From: a virus
IMG/VR virus record: IMGVR_UViG_3300031251_000971
Location: 1 to 28,794 of that record
Reading direction: 5' to 3' (one strand)
DNA length: 28,794 bases
Both the position numbers and the translations under genes were made by a program. The notes beneath the pieces are model-generated. The model worked only from the letters and a program-made list of their open reading frames with translations, made no database searches and had not been told where the DNA came from. Below, piece after piece: positions 1 through 7,691 of this stretch (the stretch's first letter is position 1; each line of letters starts with the position of its first letter).

Positions 1-885
1 GTGGACGTCAGCATTCCGCCCACCCATAAGACCGGCGTCATCGAAAGACCGATGGAAATTCTAGGTTTTCAGCTCGGCGAGGACACGGCAAAGCACGTAG
101 TACTTGTCAAGACCACGGTGCTTGACGCGTCCAGCTTCTTCAACGAAGTGGCAAGCTCCGTCTCCAAGAGATCCGCACCCTCTCGGACGTTCATCTTCAT
201 TCACGGCTACAACGTCGGCTTCTCCGACGCCGCGCTCCGCGCCGCACAGCTTGCAGTTGATCTCGATCCGGAGGCGCAGCCGGTCTTCTACAGTTGGCCG
301 TCGCAGGGCTCGACGGCGCAATACACCGTCGACGAGCAAAACATTGAATGGTCAGAGCCAAATCTGCGGAAGTTTCTCGAGCTTTACGCGGACAAGAGTA
401 AGTCGCAGGAGATCGTGGTCATTGCGCACAGCATGGGCACGCGAGCAGCGACGCGCGCGCTTTCGGCAGTTCTGGAGCGTCGCGCCGACCTACGACCGCG
501 ATTCAAGCAACTTATTCTCGCGGCGCCGGACATTGACGCGCAAGTCTTTGTTCGCGACCTGATGCCTGCATACAAGGCGATGAGCGCCCCCGTCACTCTC
601 TACGCATCGTCTAAGGACAAGGCGCTGCTTGCGTCCAAGCAAGTTCACGGATTCGCGCGGGCGGGCGAGAGTGGCCCGAACCTCGTCATCTGCCCCGGAC
701 TCGAAACGATCGATGCCTCGAACATCGACACCGACTTTCTGGCCCATTCGTACGCGGTCGGCACGCGGCCGCTGCTCACCGACATGGTCTTGATCGTGAA
801 GGAACACATGCCGGCAAGTCGGCGGCCAAGTCTCGACACTGTCAGCTCCAACGAAGGCCCGCAATACTGGCGCTTCAGGCCTTGA
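1..885 (+). CDS. DUF900-type alpha/beta hydrolase, 5' end cut by window edge
   Basis: The readable part is 294 residues. It carries an oxyanion-type FIHGYN segment near residue 66, a YSWPSQG segment near residue 97 and a nucleophile elbow AHSMGT near residue 143, the arrangement of the DUF900 family of alpha/beta hydrolases. The Ser of HSMG is the likely nucleophile. Family members normally have a further N-terminal stretch before the VSIP segment seen at residue 3, so the GTG at base 1 is probably an internal codon and the gene continues to the left. The substrate is unknown. The gene looks less GC-rich than the tail genes that follow and ends 125 bases before gene V. In P2 the S-V interval is, as I recall, a place where cargo genes are found, so this may be a lysogenic-conversion gene. 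That placement is inference. Confidence 0.8.
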   Translation: MDVSIPPTHKTGVIERPMEILGFQLGEDTAKHVVLVKTTVLDASSFFNEVASSVSKRSAPSRTFIFIHGYNVGFSDAALRAAQLAVDLDPEAQPVFYSWPSQGSTAQYTVDEQNIEWSEPNLRKFLELYADKSKSQEIVVIAHSMGTRAATRALSAVLERRADLRPRFKQLILAAPDIDAQVFVRDLMPAYKAMSAPVTLYASSKDKALLASKQVHGFARAGESGPNLVICPGLETIDASNIDTDFLAHSYAVGTRPLLTDMVLIVKEHMPASRRPSLDTVSSNEGPQYWRFRP

Positions 886-1010
886 GCGAACGAACGAATC
901 GCTGACTGGATTCGGATAGGGTCTCTGACTTCTGGAATCTTCCCATGTGGAAGTAGGTTCGACAAGGCAATTGAGGTGCGGGAACGGCGCCTGCTCGGCA
1001 CCATCACCGC

Positions 1011-1742
1011 ATGGTCGACCAGGGAGCAAGCAACGCGGAAATCATCCGCTGCATCGAAAACATCATCCGAGCGGGAAGCGTTGCCCAGGTCGACCATCCC
1101 TCCGCCCGTTGCCGCGTCACTTCCGGCGGCCTGACCTCCAACTGGCTCCCCTGGCTCTCCTTCCGCGCCGGTGACATCCGCCACTGGTCGCCGCCCTCGG
1201 TGGGCGAGCAGTGCCTGCTCCTATCCCCCGGCGGCGACATCGCCTCGGCCTTCGTCCTGGTCGGCATCTTCAGCGAGGCCCTGCCCGCCAACGGCAGCAC
1301 CGCCGACGTCGAGCGCACCACCTACCCCGATGGCGCCGTCATCGAGTACGACCACGCCGCCCACGCGCTGACTGCCACCTTGCCCGCCGGCGGCACCGTC
1401 GACATCACCGCGCCGGCCTCGATCGCCGTCCACTGCCAGACCGCCGAAGTCACCGCCAGCGACAGCGCCACCGTCCATTCGCAGCAGATCACCCTCGACG
1501 CCCCAGAAACCATCGTCACCGGCGAGCTGAAGGTGGGCGGCCTGCTCACCTACGCCGCCGGCATGGTCGGCAGCGGCGGCGCATCTGGCGGCGCGGTCGC
1601 AGTCATCGACGGCCCGATGGAGATCCGCAACGGCAACATCACCCTGCCCAGCAACGACGTCATCGCCAACGGCATCAGCCTGACCGGCCACGCCCACGAC
1701 AAGGTCACCAAGGGCGGCGACACCTCAGGCGGCCCGGTATGA
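1011..1742 (+). CDS. V: Baseplate assembly protein V (tail spike)
   Basis: This 243-residue protein begins the tail operon and matches P2 gpV in size class (about 211 residues) and position. In P2 it forms the trimeric spike at the tip of the contractile tail that contacts the outer membrane. The N-terminal half has the compact beta-rich OB-fold style. The middle is a Thr/Ala-rich beta-helix-like stretch, and the C-terminus ends in a glycine-rich tip. A His-x-His pair (H227, H229 in GHAHD) sits near the end, as expected for the metal-binding apex of P2-type spikes. Its stop overlaps the start of W (ATGA). No strong ribosome-binding site is visible before the ATG. The call rests on the C-terminal motif plus gene order. 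Confidence 0.93.
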   Translation: MVDQGASNAEIIRCIENIIRAGSVAQVDHPSARCRVTSGGLTSNWLPWLSFRAGDIRHWSPPSVGEQCLLLSPGGDIASAFVLVGIFSEALPANGSTADVERTTYPDGAVIEYDHAAHALTATLPAGGTVDITAPASIAVHCQTAEVTASDSATVHSQQITLDAPETIVTGELKVGGLLTYAAGMVGSGGASGGAVAVIDGPMEIRNGNITLPSNDVIANGISLTGHAHDKVTKGGDTSGGPV

Positions 1743-2101
1743 GCGGCATGGACCGCATCACCGGCCGCGCGATCGACGGCGTCGAGCACCTGCGCCAGAG
1801 CATCGCCGACATCCTCGGCACGCCTATCGGCAGCCGCATCATGCGGCGCAGCTACGGCAGCCAGCTGCCCGAGCTGATCGACGCGCCCGACAACGGCATC
1901 ACCCGCGTGCGCGCCTATTCCGCCATCGCGGGCGCCCTCATGAAATGGGAGCCGCGCCTGCGCCTGTCGCGCGTGCAGATGTTCAGCGGCAGCCGCCCCG
2001 GCCAGGTCGTGCTCGACATCGAAGGCATCTACACGCCGCCCGGTGTTGCCACCAGCGTGCTCGCCCTGCGCGTCCCGGTTCAGATGAGGGCCGCCGCATG
2101 A
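1739..2101 (+). CDS. W: Baseplate wedge protein W (gp25-like)
   Basis: This 120-residue protein starts at an ATG that overlaps the stop of V by four bases, so translational coupling is likely. The sequence from about residue 14 to 50 (a helix, then a GTPIGSRIMRRSYGS segment) is the signature of the gp25/gpW lysozyme-like baseplate wedge family. The RSYGS and PELID motifs are well preserved. P2 gpW is 115 residues. In contractile tails this protein sits in the baseplate wedge and helps trigger sheath polymerisation. The family does not act as an enzyme despite its old lysozyme name. The end overlaps the J start (ATGA). Confidence 0.95.
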   Translation: MSGMDRITGRAIDGVEHLRQSIADILGTPIGSRIMRRSYGSQLPELIDAPDNGITRVRAYSAIAGALMKWEPRLRLSRVQMFSGSRPGQVVLDIEGIYTPPGVATSVLALRVPVQMRAAA

Positions 2102-2988
2102 GCATGGATCTGACCCTGCTGCCGCCACCCAAGGTCATCGAGCAGCTCGACTACGAGACCATCCTGGCCGGCCTGCTCACCCGCTTCCGCTCGAAGCTGC
2201 CGGAGCACACGCTGCTGCTCGAATCTGACCCGGCCATGAAACTGCTGGAGCTGATGGCCTGGCAGGAGCTGGTCATGCGCCAGCGCATCAACGACGCCGC
2301 CCGCGCCAGCCTGCTGGCCTACGCGATCGGCGCCGACCTCGACCACCTGGCCGCTAACCTCGGCGTCGAGCGCCTGGTCGTCACGCCGTCCGATCCCGAC
2401 GCATCGCCGCCGGTCGCAGCCGTCATGGAGCAAGACGATCGGCTACGCGAGCGCGCCCAGGCCGCGCTGGAAGGCCTCAGCACCGCCGGTTCCCGCGAGA
2501 GCTATCGCTTCCATGCCATGACCGCCGACGCCCACGTGGCCGACGCCGGCGTCGACAGTCCCGACCCCGGCAGCGGCCGGGTGCGCGTCACCCTGCTGGC
2601 CGACAACGCAAGCGGTATCGCGGACGATGCGCTGCTCGCCACCGTGCGCAACGCGCTCAGCGCCGAGCACGTGCGCCCCCTGTGCGACCTGGTGACGGTG
2701 CAGCCGGCCAGCATGGTCGACGCCGACATCACGGCGGTGCTGCATCGCGGCAGTGGCCCGGCCGGCGAAGTCGCCGCTGCCGCCGCACGCGCAGCACTCG
2801 ACGCGTGGCTGCCCAAGGTCCGCCGACTCGGCGCCGGCCTGCCGCGCTCGGGCATCGACGCCGCGCTGCACCAGCCCGGCATCGACCGCGTCGAGTTGAT
2901 CGCGCCAGCGGCGGACATCCTCTGCGATGCCACCCAGTGCGTGCGGGTGCAGCGCATCACCATCACCGAGGCCGTCACCCATGACTGA
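2098..2988 (+). CDS. J: Baseplate assembly protein J
   Basis: This 296-residue protein, close to the 302 of P2 gpJ, has the baseplate-J architecture. An N-terminal helical part contains the LLESDPAMKLLELMAWQE segment near residues 41-58. The middle has an SRESYRFHAMTADAHVADA segment near residues 135-153, where family members read as a protease-resistant core, and the C-terminal domain closes the wedge. The start ATG overlaps the stop of W. A second in-frame Met lies two codons downstream, so the exact start is uncertain by two residues. The protein forms the outer baseplate wedge together with W and I. The last eight bases overlap gene I. Confidence 0.95.
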   Translation: MSMDLTLLPPPKVIEQLDYETILAGLLTRFRSKLPEHTLLLESDPAMKLLELMAWQELVMRQRINDAARASLLAYAIGADLDHLAANLGVERLVVTPSDPDASPPVAAVMEQDDRLRERAQAALEGLSTAGSRESYRFHAMTADAHVADAGVDSPDPGSGRVRVTLLADNASGIADDALLATVRNALSAEHVRPLCDLVTVQPASMVDADITAVLHRGSGPAGEVAAAAARAALDAWLPKVRRLGAGLPRSGIDAALHQPGIDRVELIAPAADILCDATQCVRVQRITITEAVTHD

Positions 2989-3550
2989 CGACGCCCGCCT
3001 GCTGCCGCCCAATCGCACGTCGATGGAATCCGCGCTCGCCGCGGCCTCCACGCTCGCGCTCGACACCGATGGCCTGCGCCATCTCTGGAGCGCGCGCGAT
3101 TGCCAGGCCGACGCCCTGCCCTGGCTGTCGTGGACCCTGACCGTCGAAGGCTGGAGCGATGCCCGCAGCGAAGAAGCGCGCCGCGCCGTCATCCTCGACA
3201 GCATCAACATCCATCGCCGCAAGGGCACGCCCTGGGCCATCCGCGCGCTGCTTCGCGCGCTGGGCTTCGGCGAGGTGACCATCATCGAGCGCGTGGGCGG
3301 CTTCCGCCATGACGGCGTCATCGCGCGCAATGGCGAATACGCCCGCGCTCCGCTCGCCGCGACCTGGGCCACCTACCGCATCGTGCTCGAGCGGCCCGTT
3401 ACCAACGCCCAGGCCGCGCGCATCCGCGCCCTGCTCCCATCCGTCGCGCCAGCGCGCTGCCACTGCATCGGCCTGCGCTACGCCGCCGTCGCCAGCAGCC
3501 ACAACGGCGCCATGCGGCGCGACGGTTCCTTCAACCGCGGCAGCGCCTAG
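2981..3550 (+). CDS. I: Tail protein I (baseplate wedge)
   Basis: This 189-residue protein matches P2 gpI (176 residues). Near residue 8 is an LPPNRTSMESALA start segment, and around residues 42-75 is the family-typical run LPWLSWTL, followed by a conserved helix and KGTPWAIRALLRALGF. P2 gpI is a baseplate wedge component that links J to the tail fibres. The ATG lies eight bases inside the end of J, and the reading frame also stays open upstream within J. The ATG at 2981 was chosen because it gives the family-typical N-terminus. The gene ends 14 bases before the fibre gene. Confidence 0.93.
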   Translation: MTDDARLLPPNRTSMESALAAASTLALDTDGLRHLWSARDCQADALPWLSWTLTVEGWSDARSEEARRAVILDSINIHRRKGTPWAIRALLRALGFGEVTIIERVGGFRHDGVIARNGEYARAPLAATWATYRIVLERPVTNAQAARIRALLPSVAPARCHCIGLRYAAVASSHNGAMRRDGSFNRGSA

Positions 3551-3564
3551 ACAGAAGAGACTTC

Positions 3565-4635
3565 ATGGCAAACCTCATCGAAACCGATGCCTGGGAAGAC
3601 GGCATCTACCAGTGGGAAGAAGACGATCCCGTGCTCGGCGGCCCGAGCGGCATCGACAACGTGCCGCCGCGCCAGCTCGCCAACCGCACGCGCTACCAGC
3701 GCCTGCGCAACATCACGCCCTGGGTGCCCGGCTTCGACTATCCGGCCGGCGCCTTCGTCACGCGCGGCGGCACCACCTGGAAGAGCCTGGTGCCAAGCGT
3801 CGGCGTCGAGCCTGGCACGGACGCCGTTCGCTGGATGCGCTGGGGCTACACGGCAAAGGAGATCGCCGCGCTGCTCGACGACTCCACCGCGCTGCACGAA
3901 AAGAAAGCCGACCCGCATCCGGTCTACGCCTTCAGGGATGGCTTCGATACCGTGCCGACCAAGTACGCGGGCCAGGTGATCACCGTCACCGAGCCACACC
4001 TGCGCCAGATGGTCTGGAGCAGCACGCGCTACGTGCGCGCGCCGTGGAATCAGCCCGGCATGGTGCTCTACAGCTACGACAACCCGGCCACGATTTCAGG
4101 CTATCTGCCCATTCGTGGCGACGTGAGCTACATCCAGAGCAACTACCCCGACCTGGTGGCCCGGCTCGGCTTGTCGGGCGTCGGCATCTTCACGCTGGTC
4201 GAGCTGCGCGGCGAGTTCATTCGCTGCCTGGACAACGGCCGCGGCGTGGATGCAGGCCGCGGGCTGCGCACGGCGCAGGCCGGCGACAACCAATCGCATG
4301 CCCACGCCGTCGCAGATCCGAGCCACAACCACTACGTCAACGATCCGGCCCACGCGCATGGCGCCTGGACCGATGCGCAAGGCGCGCACAGCCACGGCGG
4401 CTATCCGATCCCGCTCTACGGCGGCGACAACGACCGCGGGTCGGCCGGTTCGGTCTTCAGCATCGACAACGCCGTTGCCATCCCGGTGGACGGCCACCAC
4501 GGCCACAACGTCGGCGTCGCGGCATCCGGCACCGGCATCTGGTTGAACGGCAGCGGCACGGGCATCGGCATCCATGCATCCGGCTCCGAGGCTCGCCCGC
4601 GCAACGTCGCGCTGCCCGCCTGGGTCAGCTACTGA
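3565..4635 (+). CDS. H: Tail fibre protein with collar-type, His-rich tip
   Basis: The protein has 356 residues, much shorter than P2 gpH. Residues 28-46 (GPSGIDN...LANRTRYQRL) match the phage fibre segment that packs against the baseplate. The C-terminal third is tail-collar-like: a GEFIRCLDNGRGVDAGRGL segment near residue 215, then five His-x-His pairs between about residues 245 and 315, then a glycine-rich stretch, ending RPRNVALPAWVSY. His-x-His pairs bind iron in the T4 long-fibre tip, and glycine-rich loops recognise receptors in other phages. The same roles here are inference. A modest ribosome-binding site (AGAAGAG) precedes the ATG. The protein is the likely host-range determinant of the particle. 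Confidence 0.88.
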   Translation: MANLIETDAWEDGIYQWEEDDPVLGGPSGIDNVPPRQLANRTRYQRLRNITPWVPGFDYPAGAFVTRGGTTWKSLVPSVGVEPGTDAVRWMRWGYTAKEIAALLDDSTALHEKKADPHPVYAFRDGFDTVPTKYAGQVITVTEPHLRQMVWSSTRYVRAPWNQPGMVLYSYDNPATISGYLPIRGDVSYIQSNYPDLVARLGLSGVGIFTLVELRGEFIRCLDNGRGVDAGRGLRTAQAGDNQSHAHAVADPSHNHYVNDPAHAHGAWTDAQGAHSHGGYPIPLYGGDNDRGSAGSVFSIDNAVAIPVDGHHGHNVGVAASGTGIWLNGSGTGIGIHASGSEARPRNVALPAWVSY

Positions 4636-4643
4636 AAGCGGAC

Positions 4644-5282
4644 ATGACCAAGCTCATCTACCTCATCGACCCCGAGTCGCGCACCTACATCGGCACCGCG
4701 CCGCACCCGCTCGACCCTGTCGAGACCGAGCGCGCCGGCAAGCCCGTCTATGCCCTGCTCAACCCGGCCGTCGCCACCGACCAGGCGCCGCCGCCCGTGC
4801 CCGCCGGCATGCGTGCCGTGATGCGGGACGCCAGCTGGACGCTGGAGCCCGTCCCCGCACCCCCGCCGCCGCCCCCTGCGCCGGCACCCAAGCCCGCCCC
4901 CGCGCCGCCACCGCCACCGCCCGAGCCAAGCTTCGAGGAGCGCCTGGCAGCCCTGCGCGCCTACGTGCAGGACTACCTCGACGCCATCTCGCGCGCCTAC
5001 GGCTACGACGACATGAAAACCGCCGTCACCTATGCCGAGGAGCCCGCGGTGCCCAAGTTCCAGCGCGAAGGCCGCGCCCTGCGCGCCTGGCGCTCCAAGG
5101 TCTGGCAGGCCTGCTACGACCTGCTCGCGGCCGTGGTCGCCGGCGAGGCACCCGAGCCCAAGCCCGAGCAGCTGGCGGACCTGCTGCCGCGCTTCGATCC
5201 ATCGTCGGCCGATGAGCCGACGCCCGAACCGGAGTCGGCGGACAAGCCGGTCCCGGACATGCAACAGCCCGCAGCCGCCTGA
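4644..5282 (+). CDS. Tail fibre assembly-like protein with proline-rich linker
   Basis: This 212-residue protein follows the fibre gene by eight bases, where P2-like phages carry the fibre chaperone gene (G). The N-terminal 70 residues form a small domain with IYLIDPESRTYIG. They are followed by a low-complexity Pro/Ala linker (about residues 71-95, nearly all P, A, K and V). A C-terminal helical domain then includes a YGYDDMKTAVTYAEEP segment and a later RAWRSKVW segment. That last domain recurs in many phage fibre-associated proteins. It differs from classical P2 gpG, so the symbol is left empty. A chaperone or fibre-cap role is likely from position but not shown. The C-terminal tail is acidic and proline-rich. 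Confidence 0.75.
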   Translation: MTKLIYLIDPESRTYIGTAPHPLDPVETERAGKPVYALLNPAVATDQAPPPVPAGMRAVMRDASWTLEPVPAPPPPPPAPAPKPAPAPPPPPPEPSFEERLAALRAYVQDYLDAISRAYGYDDMKTAVTYAEEPAVPKFQREGRALRAWRSKVWQACYDLLAAVVAGEAPEPKPEQLADLLPRFDPSSADEPTPEPESADKPVPDMQQPAAA

Positions 5283-5288
5283 CGCCAC

Positions 5289-5328
5289 AAGCCAAGGCAA
5301 ACCAAGCCAAGCCAAGCCAAGCCAAGCC
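5289..5328 (+). repeat. Tandem pentanucleotide repeat (AAGCC), eight units
   Basis: Eight five-base units run head to tail in the short gap before the sheath gene. Unit 1 and units 4-8 are exactly AAGCC (the last five without interruption, 5304-5328). Units 2 and 3 differ by one base each (AAGGC, AAACC). The repeat ends 23 bases before the FI start codon and just upstream of its AGGAGA ribosome-binding site. Copy number could vary by slippage. Confidence 0.95.
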
Positions 5329-5351
5329 ATCACCGCATCCCAGGAGAACCC

Positions 5352-6530
5352 ATGTCCCTCACCGACTACCACCACGGCGTCCGCGTCCTCGAACTGACAG
5401 AGGGCACGCGCCCGATCCGCCTCATCCAGACCTCGGTCATCGGCCTCATCGCCACCGGGCCCGATGCCGACCCGCTCACCTTCCCGCTCGATACGCCGGT
5501 GCTCATCACCAACGTCCACACCGCCATCGGCAATGCCGGCATCAGCGGCACGCTCGCGCGCAGCCTGCGGGCCATCGCCGACCAGGCGCGGCCCATCACG
5601 GTCGTCGTGCGCGTCGAACAGGGCCCGGACGAGGCCGCGACCACCACCAACGTGCTCGGCACCGTCACCCCGCAGGGCAGGAAGACCGGCATGAAGGCGC
5701 TGCTCTCGGCCCAGGCCGCGCTGGGCATCAAGCCGCGCATCCTCGGCGCGCCGGGCCTGGACACGCAGCCGGTGGCCGCCGGCCTGGCCAGCATCGCGCA
5801 GGAGCTGCGCGCCTTCGCCTATGTCAGCGCCTGGGGCTGCGAGCAGATCCAGGACGCCACCGCCTACCGCAAGCAGTTCGGCGCGCGCGAGCTGATGGTG
5901 ATCTACCCCAACTTCCAGGATGGACGGGGGCTCGCAGGGTTGATGGACGACGCCCCGGCCGTCGCCTACGCGCTCGGCCTGCGCGCCAAGATCGACAACG
6001 AGACCGGCTGGCACAAGACGCTCTCGAACGTCGCGGTCAACGGCGCCATCGGCCTCACGCGCGACATCTACTGGGACCTGCAGAACCCCGACACCGATGC
6101 CGGCGTGCTCAACCGCGGCGACGTCACCACCCTCATCAACAACAACGGCTACCGCTTCTGGGGCAGCCGCACCTGCAGCGACGATCCGCTGTTCGCCTTC
6201 GAGAGCGCGACCCGCACCGCGCAGGTGCTGGCCGACAGCATCGCCGAGGCGCACATGTGGGCCGTCGACAAGCCCATGCACCCGAGCATCGTCAAGGACA
6301 TCCTCGAAGGCGTGAACGCCAAGTTCCGCGAGCTGAAGGCCGGCGGCTACATCCTCGACGGCTCGGCCTGGTACGACGAAGAGATCAACCAGAAGCAATC
6401 GCTCAAGAGCGGCAAGCTGGTCATCGACTACGACTACACCCCGATCCCGCCGATCGAGGACCTGACCTTCCGCCAGCGCATCACCGATCGCTACTTCGCC
6501 GACTTCGCCGAGCGCGTCGCCGCGGCTTGA
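5352..6530 (+). CDS. FI: Contractile tail sheath protein FI
   Basis: This 392-residue protein is almost the same length as P2 FI (396). The N-terminus (DYHHGVRVLELTEGTRPI) and the following ATGPDADPLTFPLDTPVLIT segment are typical of P2-type sheaths. The C-terminal third carries the conserved RFWGSRTCSDDPLFAFESA segment near residue 265 and ends with the ITDRYFADFAERV segment that links neighbouring subunits. In P2 this protein surrounds the tube and contracts to drive it through the envelope. A clear ribosome-binding site (CAGGAGA) sits upstream of the ATG, directly after the pentanucleotide repeat. It is followed by FII after 42 bases. Confidence 0.97.
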   Translation: MSLTDYHHGVRVLELTEGTRPIRLIQTSVIGLIATGPDADPLTFPLDTPVLITNVHTAIGNAGISGTLARSLRAIADQARPITVVVRVEQGPDEAATTTNVLGTVTPQGRKTGMKALLSAQAALGIKPRILGAPGLDTQPVAAGLASIAQELRAFAYVSAWGCEQIQDATAYRKQFGARELMVIYPNFQDGRGLAGLMDDAPAVAYALGLRAKIDNETGWHKTLSNVAVNGAIGLTRDIYWDLQNPDTDAGVLNRGDVTTLINNNGYRFWGSRTCSDDPLFAFESATRTAQVLADSIAEAHMWAVDKPMHPSIVKDILEGVNAKFRELKAGGYILDGSAWYDEEINQKQSLKSGKLVIDYDYTPIPPIEDLTFRQRITDRYFADFAERVAAA

Positions 6531-6572
6531 ACGGCCGAGCGCCGCCCACCCTGAACACCCGAGGAACGCACC

Positions 6573-7082
6573 ATGTCCCTGCCCCGCAAGCTCAAGAACT
6601 TCACCCTCTTCAACGACGGCCGCGCCTACCTGGGCGAAGTGCCCGAGGTCACGCTGCCCAAGCTCACCCGCAAGACCGAGGACTACCGCGCCGGCGGCAT
6701 GAACGGCCCCATCAAGGAAGACCTCGGCATGGAGGGCCTGGAGATGCAATGGACCGCCGCCGGCTACCTGCGCGACCTCTTCGGCCAATGGGGCGCGCGC
6801 AAGCACGACGGCGTGCTGCTGCGCTTCGCCGGCGCCCTGCAGGACGCCGGCACCGGCAACGTCGGCGCGCTCGAAGTCGTCGTGCGCGGCCGGCACACCG
6901 AGATCGACCCCGGCACCAGCAAGGCCGGCGACCTGACCGAGCTGAAGATCACCAGCGCGCTCAGCTACTACAAGCTGAGCATCGACGGCGTCGTGGCCGT
7001 CGAGATCGACCTGGTCAACATGGTCGAGATCGTCAACGGCTACGACCTGATGGCGGACGTGCGCGCCGCCATGGGCATCTGA
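6573..7082 (+). CDS. FII: Major tail tube protein FII
   Basis: This 169-residue protein matches P2 FII (172 residues) in size, order and sequence style. The N-terminal LPRKLKNFTLFNDGRAYLG segment is characteristic of P2-type tube proteins, followed by a conserved EVPEVTLPKLTRKTEDYRAGG segment, and the C-terminus contains the MVEIVNGYDLM segment. It stacks as hexameric rings to form the rigid inner tube inside the sheath. A GAGGAA ribosome-binding site lies before the ATG. FI and FII are normally co-transcribed and made in equal amounts. Confidence 0.97.
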   Translation: MSLPRKLKNFTLFNDGRAYLGEVPEVTLPKLTRKTEDYRAGGMNGPIKEDLGMEGLEMQWTAAGYLRDLFGQWGARKHDGVLLRFAGALQDAGTGNVGALEVVVRGRHTEIDPGTSKAGDLTELKITSALSYYKLSIDGVVAVEIDLVNMVEIVNGYDLMADVRAAMGI

Positions 7083-7117
7083 GCATCACTTCAACCACCA
7101 ACCCCGAGACCCAGCAC

Positions 7118-7549
7118 ATGGACCACCAGCATCAATCCGAATTCCTCCGCCCCGGTGATGGCGCACACGCCCACCCGATCTTCGCTAGCACCGGCGAACA
7201 CATGCACAACGTCGGCATTGCGCCTCGCTCGCAGCCGACAGCCGCTCCGGCGCTCGTCGACGACAACACCGTCACCCTCGACACGCCGATCCGCCGCGGC
7301 GACACCACCATCGCCCAGATCACCCTGCGCCGCCCCAAGGCCGGCGAGCTGCGCGGCATCGCCCTCACCGACCTGCTGCAGCTCGACGTGACCGCCCTGC
7401 AGACCGTGCTGCCGCGCATCAGCGCGCCGACGCTGCTCAAGCAGGATGTGGCCGAGCTCGACCCGGCCGACCTGGTGCAGCTCGGCACCCGGGTTGCGGG
7501 TTTTTTGCTGCCGAGATCGGCGCTGGCGGACGGATCCCCGAGCGCGTAG
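7118..7549 (+). CDS. E: Tail assembly chaperone E (zero-frame product)
   Basis: This 143-residue protein contains the P2 gpE core from about residue 50 (VTLDTPIRRGDTTIAQITL, then RRPKAGELRGIALTDLLQLD). P2 gpE has 91 residues. Here there is an extra N-terminal stretch with six histidines in the first 30 residues. A second Met at residue 29 (7202) is an alternative start, and no strong ribosome-binding site decides between them. Gene E sits between the tube and tape-measure genes, as in P2. A slippery heptamer near the 3' end lets a fraction of ribosomes continue in the -1 frame to make E+E'. Both products act as scaffolds on the tape measure and are absent from the mature tail. Confidence 0.92.
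   Translation: MDHQHQSEFLRPGDGAHAHPIFASTGEHMHNVGIAPRSQPTAAPALVDDNTVTLDTPIRRGDTTIAQITLRRPKAGELRGIALTDLLQLDVTALQTVLPRISAPTLLKQDVAELDPADLVQLGTRVAGFLLPRSALADGSPSA
7501..7507 (+). other. Programmed -1 frameshift site T TTT TTG
   Basis: The heptamer TTTTTTG lies with the exact phase needed. Zero-frame codons are GGT, TTT and TTG, so the heptamer reads T-TTT-TTG, the same slippery sequence used in P2 gene E. After slippage the ribosome resumes at base 7507 (GCT) and reads to the TAG at 7672-7674. The product would be 185 residues, of which 130 come from the zero frame. It is the only such T run in a GC-rich operon. Confidence 0.93.
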
Positions 7550-7674
7550 AGGATGCGATGGCCGATCTCGCCGTGGTCTTCCACTGGTCGCCTGCCGACA
7601 TGCACGACTTCGACCTGGACGAACTCATGGCCTGGCGAGAGCGGGCGCGCGAGCGGTCGCAGGCAGAGGAATAG
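7507..7674 (+). CDS. E': Tail assembly chaperone E', -1 frame extension of E
   Basis: Reading in the -1 frame from the slippery site gives 55 residues (AAEIGAGGRIPERVEDAM..., then the GpE-family segment below) before the TAG. The segment MADLAVVFHWSPADM followed by LDELMAWRERARERS is the diagnostic sequence of the P2 GpE family of short tail proteins, so this stretch is certainly coding. It can only be reached in full by frameshifting from E. A stand-alone ATG at 7558 would give a 38-residue protein but has no convincing ribosome-binding site. In P2 the E+E' fusion is required for tail assembly and is made at a lower rate than E. Confidence 0.92.
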   Translation, partial: AAEIGAGGRIPERVEDAMADLAVVFHWSPADMHDFDLDELMAWRERARERSQAEE

Positions 7675-7691
7675 TCCTATGATCGCCGCAC

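Noticed and set aside
939-970. An Ogr-binding site upstream of V
   Set aside because: A TGT...ACA pair occurs near 946-964 but with 13 rather than 12 bases between, and without supporting promoter elements.
4629-6896. A 755-residue minus-strand open frame opposite FI/FII, and a similar 800-residue frame opposite gpA (21626-24028)
   Set aside because: These are antisense shadows of GC-rich coding genes: composition is dominated by Ala, Gly, Val, Asp and Arg and no motif is recognisable.
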